Shown here: piece after piece, positions 1 to 6,800 of the stretch
How the letters are laid out: each line of letters opens with the position of its first letter
Numbering within the stretch: the first letter of the stretch is position 1
DNA from: DAOPXV01 sp035352535
Lineage (GTDB): Bacteria > Muiribacteriota > UBA9980
Direction: 5' to 3'
DNA: 15,283 nt
NCBI GenBank assembly: GCA_964545075.1
Contig: CAZJFS010000103.1
Coordinates: 1 to 15,283, forward strand
Notes under the pieces: model-generated
Told to the model about the DNA's origin: nothing
The model's input: only the letters and a program-made list of their open reading frames with translations
The model's database searches: none
Program-made: the position numbers and the translations under genes

Positions 1-186
1 TTCATCGCGATGGATAAGCAAACGCGGCTTAAAAATATTCCGCTCATGGCTAAACGCCTGGTCGAGAAAAATAATGAATACCGCGCCATAAAAAGGTCCA
101 TGATGCAAGCGGCCGAAGAGAATGGCCGCCATCACGGCGATTTTGAGCTTAGAGGCGTCGAATACCCGGAAGATATTTTGTGGTAG
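1..186 (+). CDS. C-terminal end of an unrecognised protein (5' end outside window)
   Basis: Frame 1 is open from the first base to a TAG at 184-186 and gives the last 61 residues of a protein. The fragment is charged and helix-prone (many Lys, Arg and Glu), has an NGRHHGDFELRG stretch, and ends in YPEDILW. No family was recognised. Codon third positions look coding (RNY-like, G/C-rich wobble). It is followed by about 70 bp without signals and then a promoter for the next gene, so it is probably transcribed separately from that gene. It could be intact upstream or another decayed gene; the window does not show which. Confidence 0.6.
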   Translation, partial: FIAMDKQTRLKNIPLMAKRLVEKNNEYRAIKRSMMQAAEENGRHHGDFELRGVEYPEDILW

Positions 187-257
187 GCGGGAAAGTTTAA
201 TAGTTGAATTTCAATAATTTAAGTGTGAAAAATCCGAAAAAATGATGAATGCGTGAC

Positions 258-286
258 TTTACAATAGCTGTTTAATATGCTAAAAT
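258..286 (+). promoter_or_regulatory. sigma-70-type promoter, extended -10, for the RhuM-family gene
   Basis: TTTACA at 258-263 and TAAAAT at 281-286 are separated by 17 bp, and TG at 278-279 makes an extended -10. The predicted transcription start is near 293, about 30 bp before the ATG at 323, which has AGGAG at 313-317. Confidence 0.6.
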
Positions 287-322
287 CGATTTGAATTTCT
301 GGATCTTAAATTAGGAGAACGC

Positions 323-875
323 ATGGATAAGTCAAAAACAATTCGAATACGCGAGCAGCACGGCGGAATTTCTGGTCTTCACATCCCAGGCCGGTGAAAA
401 CGCAATCGAAGTACGCGTTGAGGATGAAACCGTATGGCTTACGCAGAAGCTGATCGCGGTGCTTTTTGACGTTACGGTTAAGACCGTTAATGAACATCTG
501 ATAAATATTTATAAACAGGCTGAGATCAGAGCTGATTCAACTATCCGGAAATTCCGAACAGTTCAAACTGAAGGCGGCAGAAAGGTTAGCAGAGAGATAG
601 ATTTTTATAATCTCGACGCCATCATTTCCGTTGGGTATAGAGTTAATTCCGTCAGGGCCACTCAGTTTCGCCATTGGGCCACAGGAGTTTTGAGAGACTT
701 CGCGATACGCGGATATGTGCTTGATAAAGAACGGCTTAAGAACGGTTCGCTTTTTAATAAAGAATACTTTGATGATCTTCTCGAGGAGATCCGCGAGATA
801 AGGGCCAGCGAGAGAAAATTCAAAATAAACTTCATTTCGCTATTCACGGACACACCGCTGCCGAACTTATCGTGA
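323..875 (+). pseudogene. RhuM-family protein, 5' part, frameshifted
   Basis: The original start is the ATG at 323, with AGGAG five bases upstream. It reads MDKSKTIRIR and then runs into a stop at 395. Dropping one base at about 353 restores SSTAEFLVFTSQAGEN and the rest of the N-terminal half in the frame that ends at 875. That half has the RhuM hallmarks: VWLTQKLIAVLFDV (helix-turn-helix-like), TVNEHL, IYKQAE, STIRKFRTVQTEG, and IDFYNLDAIISVGYRVNS, then ATQFRHWATGVLRDFAIRGYVLDKERL. The GTG at 459 in that frame is an internal Val codon. After ERKF at 820 the frame is lost again, giving a nonsense tail. RhuM proteins (Pfam Virulence_RhuM) occur in mobile and defence-type gene neighbourhoods; their biochemical role is poorly defined. 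The gene is probably non-functional unless the insertion is a sequencing error, and the second lesion argues against that. Confidence 0.85.
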
Positions 876-1291
876 AAAGGGCCGACAGCCGGAAAGAGCG
901 AATGGGCCTTACAACCTGGAAAAATGCGCCGGATGGAAAGATCATGAAAACCGACGTCTCGGTCGCAAAAAATTATTTGACCGAAAAAGAATTGAGATCG
1001 CTCGACCGTTTTGTCACGATGTATTTAGATTACGCCGAAATGCAGGCCGAGCGTAGCGATCCCATGACCATGGAAGACTGGGCGAAAAAACTTAACTCGT
1101 TCTTAAAGTTTAACGAGCGCGATATCCTCGAGAATCCTGGTAAAGTTACGCAGGAAATAGCAAAGGCTTTCGCCGAAAGCGAATTTGAAAAACATCGCAT
1201 CGTTCAGGACAGGCTGTTTGAATCGGATTTCGATAAAATGATCAAAAATATAGAAAAGCCCGAGAAACCGCTGCCGAAAAGGAAGTCTTGA
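821..1291 (+). pseudogene. RhuM-family protein, 3' part, after internal deletion
   Basis: From base 821 the other frame reads QNKLHFAIHGHTAAELIVKR and continues into ADSRKERMGLTTWKNAPDGK, MTMEDWAKKLNSFLKF, ERDILENPGKVTQEIAKAFA and ESEFEKHRIVQDRLFESDFD, the normal C-terminal half of RhuM proteins. The family normally has roughly 25-30 residues between ERRF and QNKLHYAVHGHTAAE (recalled, including a DIYATS-type segment). Those residues are missing here, and the junction changes frame. The ATG-initiated part starts at 872, but the homology starts at 821. The fragment overlaps the 5' part, so the two pieces come from one gene with a deletion at about 820. No promoter or ribosome binding site for separate expression of this half is visible. 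Confidence 0.85.
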
Positions 1292-1377
1292 GACGCTGAG
1301 CGAACTTGAAAGTTATGTGTGCCGGAACCAGAGAATGGCGTGTCACTGATACGACAATTTATTTTGAGCGGTTTTGA

Positions 1378-1590
1378 TACCGGCTATATCGGATCTTCAA
1401 ATATCTCGCGGACCTCGCGAATCAAAGCGGAAATGCGATCGAAGATCAAATGGCGATGATGTTCCACTATGACTTCTGGGATAAAAGCCCTGTTGTTCTG
1501 GATTTTTCGACTGTCGCCAAAAGCCTCGCCCCGCTCGGGCCCGTTGATTTCGTGTCGTTCGAAGGCCATAAACCCATGAATATTATATGA
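1378..1590 (+). pseudogene. short coding remnant, possibly N-terminal part of MinC
   Basis: Frame 1 is open from the stop at 1375 to TGA at 1588 and has strongly RNY-patterned codons. It reads IFKYLADLANQSGNAIEDQM followed by FHYDFWDKSPVVLDFSTVAK and a segment ending in GPVDFVSF. The pattern acidic-hydrophobic-SPVVLDFS followed by a VDF segment resembles the N-terminal domain of the division inhibitor MinC (typically APVVLDLSA). There is no start codon with a ribosome binding site, and the frame breaks where the central part of MinC should begin. After the stop the reading is scrambled. The MinC link is a weak pattern match from memory. That this was once coding is better supported than its identity. 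Confidence 0.3.
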
Positions 1591-1687
1591 CGATTGCGGA
1601 CGCCGCTGCCGCCGTGGTTCTGGAATGACGCAGCAAAACTTGCGACGGCATAGCGGATAAGCAACCAAAGCCTGACGGCACTTTGTA

Positions 1688-1984
1688 ATGACGCTCTTAG
1701 ATATGCAGGAAATAAAAAGAATTGTAAATAAAACCGCTGCCAGAAAGCGTTTTTATGAATGCTTTACCGTAACGACCGGCGCCGGGAATACGCCTGATAT
1801 AGTCACAGGCGCGGTCCTTGACGGAACCGATAGAAGAATCCTGAATCTGACGCTCACAAATACCATCGCTTCAGGCACCGGTAATATATTGGTCTCGTAC
1901 ACCGCGGGAACCATCGCCGCCGAAGATGGCGGCGCTCTGGCCACGTTCAGCGAGCAGAGCGTGATCAATACCGTGGCGCCGTAG
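1688..1984 (+). pseudogene. C-terminal remnant of an Ig-like/SwmB-type surface repeat protein
   Basis: The open frame ends with a domain containing DGTDRRILNLTLTNTIASG, GNILVSYTAGT, EDGGALATFSEQ and VINTVAP. This matches the end of SwmB-type/Ig-like beta-sandwich repeats seen in large bacterial surface proteins, which end in VTVSYT...DGG.LA.F..Q.VTN.. and are normally tandem. Here there is one incomplete copy. The first 20 or so residues (MTLLDMQEIKRIVNK) do not belong to the fold, there is no signal peptide, and no ribosome binding site precedes the ATG. It is most likely the 3' stump of a deleted adhesin gene. A small intact protein is less likely. Confidence 0.5.
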
Positions 1985-2120
1985 GAGAAACGGAAAGGAT
2001 ATCATTCTTAAAGGCTTCTATCTGCTCAAATTCGGCGGAAAGCTTTGGCTGCGCGGATATTTATGCCCGATGGGCCATGTCTGGAAACCCGGCTCACGGC
2101 TCGCTATGCATTATTTATAA
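1983..2120 (+). other. short open frame downstream of the repeat remnant, unrecognised
   Basis: A frame ending in TAA at 2118-2120 reads GKDIILKGFYLLKFGGKLWL then RGYLCPMGHVWKPGSRLAMH and two more residues. It lacks a convincing start codon and ribosome binding site. The composition is protein-like but no family was recognised. It may be another scrap of a decayed gene. Confidence 0.2.
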
Positions 2121-2147
2121 ATTTAAAATTTCCGGGAGAAATATGAT

Positions 2148-3014
2148 ATGAAACCATTCCAGCAAAACAATATATTCGCCGGCAGTAAAGAGATACAAAA
2201 CATTGACGAAGTCAAAGGTATTTCGTTTAACGTTATGGTGCAATACCCTTCAAATACGCCTTCTTTACCGACCAGGATCGGGCCGTATACAATGGACGTT
2301 TCCGTCAACGCTGAAATTATCGACGGTTGTTTTCCTCTTGTGGTGATATCGCACGGCAGCGGCGGTTCACATCTTTTATACAGGACCGTCAGTTCATTCC
2401 TTGCCCGAAACGGCTATATTGTCGCGATGGTGGAGCATTTTGGAAATAACAGGAATAATAATGAACTTGAAAACGCTTGTGAAAACCTTATTTTGCGTCC
2501 AAGACATATCAGTTTAACAATCGACAACCTGTTTTCAGACGGTTTTTTCGGCGGTCACATTTTAAAAGACAAGACTTCGGTGATAGGCCATTCCATGGGA
2601 GGATACACAGCATTGGCGCTGTCCGGCGGAATTCCAAGAACAAGAGAAGGCGAAGTAATTAAAACAATTGCCGACCGGCGAATTAAGGCGATCGTTTTGC
2701 TGGCTCCTGCCGCCGGCTGGTTTTTCAAGGGTTTAGACGGCGTGAAAATTCCAATTCTCGCTTTAACGGCGGAGCACGACCGCTTCACGCCGTCAAAGGA
2801 TATAGAAACAGTTTTGAATTGTATGCCGGACAGATCGCTTGTCACGTTTAAACAAATTGCCGGAGCGGGTCATTTTTCGTTCCTGAGTCCGTTTCCCGCA
2901 ACGATGAAAAGACCCGATTTTCTTCCGTCGACGGATCCGGAAGGATTTGACAGAGAAAAATTCCATGAGCAATTGCCAAAAGAAATACTTGATTTCCTTA
3001 ATGAAAAATTATAA
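2148..3014 (+). CDS. alpha/beta hydrolase, dienelactone-hydrolase/PAF-acetylhydrolase-like
   Basis: This 288-residue protein is a serine hydrolase of the alpha/beta fold. Residues 63-73 (PLVVISHGSGG) carry the oxyanion HG motif. GHSMGG at 147-152 is the nucleophile elbow with Ser149. LTAEHDRFTP supplies the acid Asp211, and GAGHFSF supplies His242. The layout, with an N-terminal YP-type segment followed by FPLVVISHGSGG, is like predicted dienelactone hydrolases and bacterial platelet-activating-factor acetylhydrolase relatives. The substrate is probably an ester but cannot be named. There is no signal peptide or membrane helix, so it is likely cytosolic. GGGAG at 2134-2138 fixes the start nine bases downstream; an ATG at 2143 leads straight to a stop. 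No clear promoter was found upstream. It stands alone, with decayed genes on its left and an unrelated gap on its right. Confidence 0.85.
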   Translation: MKPFQQNNIFAGSKEIQNIDEVKGISFNVMVQYPSNTPSLPTRIGPYTMDVSVNAEIIDGCFPLVVISHGSGGSHLLYRTVSSFLARNGYIVAMVEHFGNNRNNNELENACENLILRPRHISLTIDNLFSDGFFGGHILKDKTSVIGHSMGGYTALALSGGIPRTREGEVIKTIADRRIKAIVLLAPAAGWFFKGLDGVKIPILALTAEHDRFTPSKDIETVLNCMPDRSLVTFKQIAGAGHFSFLSPFPATMKRPDFLPSTDPEGFDREKFHEQLPKEILDFLNEKL

Positions 3015-3046
3015 ATAAGCCGGAAAAACCGCTCAGATAGCTTATT
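3014..3046 (+). repeat. inverted repeat after the hydrolase gene
   Basis: AATAAGC at 3014-3020 pairs with GCTTATT at 3040-3046. The loop contains a small inner hairpin, CGG-AAAAA-CCG (3021-3031). It begins at the stop codon of the hydrolase and could act as a transcription stop or a 3' stabiliser. No run of T follows, so it is not a canonical intrinsic terminator. Confidence 0.4.
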
Positions 3047-3135
3047 CAATATATTGTAATATATCTTATTACCTGAATCTGAAAGTGATATCAAGCTACC
3101 CGCATAAACTATATTTTGATATGGCATGCGGGCGA

Positions 3136-3175
3136 CTCTGGCATTCTTATTGCTTACTTCATCTCCATGAAGAAA
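3136..3175 (+). repeat. 40-bp dispersed repeat, copy A
   Basis: This copy starts CTCTGGC and ends CATGAAGAAA. It matches 12409-12448 at 37 of 40 bases; the mismatches are at repeat positions 8, 9 and 30. It contains a 6-bp hairpin, CTTCAT-CTCC-ATGAAG. Similarity stops at or close to both ends. Confidence 0.75.
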
Positions 3176-3283
3176 TTTTTCAGACAAATTATGAATAACG
3201 GCAAGGAATTTTTATTATTATTTCTTTCCATTCGGTGGAGCAATTTGGTTGTTAAATCTGATGTTTGGGAGAAGTAAAGGAGA

Positions 3284-3328
3284 ATGATGCATCTATTGAT
3301 ATTTCCGGTTCAGATTTTTTACGCATGA
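3284..3328 (+). CDS. possible 14-codon hydrophobic leader ORF
   Basis: AAAGGAG at 3277-3283 is followed by ATGATG and a frame encoding MMHLLIFPVQIFYA, ending in TGA at 3326-3328. It ends 28 bp before the start of the lipoprotein-like gene at 3357. The strong ribosome binding site in an otherwise non-coding gap suggests a translated upstream peptide. It could also be the start of a truncated gene or a chance match. Confidence 0.2.
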   Translation: MMHLLIFPVQIFYA

Positions 3329-3356
3329 GAGAAAAAACTATCAGCTGGAGGTAAAA

Positions 3357-3791
3357 ATGTTCGGATATTCAAAATTATTATTGTGCCTTGCGCTTGTTAT
3401 GGTATTCGCTTTTAATATTGCTTCCTGCGTTCTTGCCGCAGACGGCGAAGAAACGGTCATTAAAACCGAGATTTTTAAATTCAACCCGAAAAACAAAAAA
3501 ATTGAATATTCTTCAGAAAAGGTCCTTGAATTTTTAAACTTGAATTTTATATCGATCACGGCCGACCAGCCTGAATACTGGCCGAATGAAGACGTATCGG
3601 TTAAAATAATGATGCCGATGGCGCCCGCGCGCGAGGTGAAGATCACTTTACAAAAGAAAGATTCGATCGCGAAGGTTCTCGGAAAATTCAAACTCGACGA
3701 CGGCGGAATTCTCGTCCAGAAGATCATGAGCGGGAAAGAAACGCGGCTCGAACCGGGCGAATATACCGTTAACGGTCGAGCGGATCGATAA
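3357..3791 (+). CDS. N-terminal part of an alpha-2-macroglobulin-like protein (split by frameshift)
   Basis: Residues 1-28 are an export signal. IASC at 21-24 fits a lipobox, so Cys24 could be lipidated as in many bacterial alpha-2-macroglobulins. VLA/AD at 25-29 would alternatively suit signal peptidase I. Residues 65-139 (ITADQPEYWPNEDVSVKIMM...PGEYTVN) are a beta-sandwich of the macroglobulin MG type. GGAGG at 3347-3351 sets the start. The frame becomes meaningless after Asn139 (codon 3771-3773). Removing one G at 3774/3775 gives VERIDKKIQEFTTFSVVAGS and joins the open frame of the next feature. This is therefore the front of a single gene, 3357-7644. The lesion may be a true frameshift or a base-call error. 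Confidence 0.8.
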   Translation: MFGYSKLLLCLALVMVFAFNIASCVLAADGEETVIKTEIFKFNPKNKKIEYSSEKVLEFLNLNFISITADQPEYWPNEDVSVKIMMPMAPAREVKITLQKKDSIAKVLGKFKLDDGGILVQKIMSGKETRLEPGEYTVNGRADR

Positions 3792-3870
3792 AAAAATACA
3801 GGAATTCACGACATTTTCGGTTGTCGCGGGATCGCTTTCAGCCGTTTCATTCGCGTATGAATTCAAACAG

Positions 3871-6800
3871 ATGACATCCTTCGACGCGCTGAAAAACGTT
3901 AGCGGCGGCTGGTTCCTCGGTAACGCCGGCGGCGCCGGGATGCGCTGGGGAAATAACCTTTTCGTCAAAAACCAGCTGCGCCAGTTCAACGAACCATTCT
4001 CCGGCATGGCGGCCGTTAAAACACGGTGCTATCTTCCGGGCTGCAACGGCTGCGAAGCGGGCCCGGCGCAGAATATCGGCGTCAAAAACGGTTCGCTCGA
4101 AACGGGCCTTGACATCGGCGGCCACTCCGGCCCTTTCGAGATCGAAGTGACGACCGCGAAAGGCAGCATAAGGCACATGTTCCAGAAATCCGGCCACGTC
4201 GAGCGCCAGTCGACGAAACTGACGCATAATATGACGAACGATTTTTTCGCGACACTCGCTCCGTATGAAGGCACGACGCAAGTTTACGGCCGGGACGTCT
4301 TTATCGAAAAAGACCGGAACAGAAACGAGAACAACGCGCTTGAGCTCATATCGCCGGCGGGCGATGAAGCGAATAAGATAGAGATACTGGCGAAAAAAAC
4401 AGTAAAAAATGCCAGGGCGGTCGTTTTTTATTTCAGCGACGACTGCGAGTTGAAAACACGAGAGATCGCTCTTTCAAAAAAAATTAAAAAAGGCGAAAAG
4501 ATAGAAGTCGAATGTTTGCCGCCTTACAGTTTCATCGCGGTAGGCGGATGGAACGCCGATAATTCAAGATTTTTCGAATCGTGGGCGATTGTATTCGCCA
4601 GATCGCGCATGTCCGTTGAAATAAACGCGCCCGAAGACGGCGGACCGTTAAGTTCTATCGAGATCGAGCTCGCGTGCACCGATATGCGCTCAGGCAATGG
4701 AATACCCTGCCATGGCATCATCGAAGTTTTCGACAACCGCGTCGAATCAAAAAGCCCGAAAGAACAGCTTGTTTCGGCTATCGGCGACTCTTATCGCAGC
4801 CTGTCCGGCTATACTTCGAACTGGCGCGACCTTACTGGTTACGGCGGTGCAGATATATCAAATAATTTGAATATGGGACAAAATGACACAGCCGTGAGCA
4901 GATCCGGTCACGGTCCTTTTTCGGACGTCCCGAAAAGCCACTGGGCTTATAAATCGCTCGAAGAACTTGTGCGTAAAAAACTGCCGAACGATCCGAATTT
5001 TAAAAGATATAAAAACGGCCAAATGATGACGCGATATGAAATAGCCCTTGTGATCTCGCGCCTTACAGATAAAAAATTCAACGGAGCAGGCCTTGCCAAA
5101 TTGAATAAACTGGCTATGGAATTTTCCGATGAACTGGGGCTTCTGGGCGTCAAACTAAACGGCATAACCGGCGGTGTTACCATAAGCAGAAATGACGTTG
5201 ACGCAGCTAAGGCCGACATGGCTACGCTAAAAAAAGGCGGGCTGGGTAAATTCAAACTGTCGGTCGAAGACAGGACCCGTTTTGAAAATAAAAACGCGAA
5301 AAACTTCAAGGGTGCTTCAAGAACGCCCAACAAATTTCGTGCGAACATGAAAGCTAACATCGACGATAACGTCACCTCTTTTTTATCATATCCGGACTCG
5401 AATGCTCAGGGCACAACCGCTCCGAACAATCCCATTGCCGGCAATGAGCCTGCCGCGGAGACCAACGATCGCAATATGTACCTCGGTTATATCGACGTTA
5501 AAAATTTCGGTGGGAATAACCTTGTCGAAAACATCAAAAGCGGACGTACTACGCTGACCCTTGGTAAAGGTTTTGTCGATGCCAAAGAAGCTGACGGCGC
5601 ATTGGATGTTAAAAACAAAGAAAAAAGCGCTGGGAGCGAGTATCATGAAACAATAAGAGAAAGCTTGAAGTTGGACAAGCTGCCGGAACTGATAAGAGAA
5701 AGCAAAAAAAAGGTAGTGTTTTGCTGCGCGGTCACAACCGACAAAAACGGCAGGGCAAGATTTGGCGTTCAGCTCCCGCCGCAAACAGGGCGATGCAAGA
5801 TCAGGTTCGTCGCCTTGGACAGATATGACTACCTCGAAAAAAGTAAAGATATAGACGTTAAAAAGGCTGATTGCGTTGAAACCTCGGTCCCGGCGCTTCT
5901 GATACCGGGCGCGCGCGTGACGGCGAGCGTTCATATCCCGGCTCTGTCCGGAGAAAAAATTAGATTGAAGATATCCGGCGCATGCCTTGAAAAAGAAGTT
6001 TCGGCCGAGATAACTGAAGGTAAAAAAGATTTCGAATTCGAGCTTGTCGGAAAAAATTATGGAACGCTTCGCGTGGAAGCATTCAATAATTCTGATGAAC
6101 TGCTTGACTGCCGTAACGTGAATATTAAAAATCCCGGTTCAGTACCTGTCACATATTCAAATATCATGATATCGAACGGTTCCCCTATATCCGTAAAAAA
6201 AGGCGGAAAAGTTGAGATCGGCACAAATCCTGGAATCATGCTTCAGGGAATGGTCAGAAATATCGTGACGACGATGTATTCCTGGTTCGCTCACGCCGAG
6301 GCGATAACGGCCCAGGCAGCGATTCGGGCAATGCTTTTACGCGCGATCGAAGAAAAAATAATCAACGACGACGGCATGCGCGATATTTTGAAAGCCGATC
6401 TGGTCCGGTCGATCAGGGATTTCAACGAAAAATTCTTTGACGATTCGACCGGCCTGGTTCACCCTTATCCCGATATGCCAGTTGACGTTACCTGGACGAT
6501 CTGGTCCGCAAAAAATTTAAGTTCGGTCATAAGATCGCTGAAAGGTTCCGACAGATTGAAAAATGAATTTTCAGAGGTTGTCGGAGTCGCGGCTGGAATG
6601 CTCGAAAAAATGATATTGGAATTGCTCAGGCGCGGCGTTTCAATCCATGAACTCGGCATGTTCGATCCTAAGACGGGCGAAGATCTGCTCCCTGTCGAGA
6701 TCGACGGAAAAGTTGTTTTTAAAGTTCTGACGGATGACGCGGTAGCTAACTGGTTCTCTGATAAAATAATTTCCAGCCTAGACCTTCAACATTCGAAAGA

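Larger units (their letters stand above)
3015..3356 (+). other. 342-bp gap: hairpins, dispersed repeat, no clear gene
   Basis: The gap holds the hairpin above, an A/T-rich inverted repeat (ATATATT-GT-AATATAT, 3049-3064), and CCCGCAT...ATGCGGG (near 3099-3132) immediately before the 40-bp repeat copy A. A frame through that repeat reads SGILIAYFISMKK and ends at a TAA near 3275, possibly a decayed coding scrap. A tiny frame with a good ribosome binding site lies at 3284. No convincing promoter for the 3357 gene could be assigned. Confidence 0.4.

Noticed and set aside
459..461. GTG at 459 as start of a 138-residue protein
   Set aside because: It is an internal Val codon of the RhuM-family sequence; homology continues upstream to 354 and the true start is at 323.
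1384..1668. Minus-strand frame of 94 residues
   Set aside because: It is antisense to a plus-strand stretch with clear RNY codons, and the minus protein has low-complexity Arg/His character without a ribosome binding site.
3847..4281. Minus-strand frame of 144 residues opposite the A2M-like gene
   Set aside because: Antisense shadow of G/C-rich codons; the plus strand holds the MG domains.
5386..5934. Minus-strand frame of 182 residues
   Set aside because: It lies opposite the SLH/porin segment and the A2M core; no motifs or start signals.
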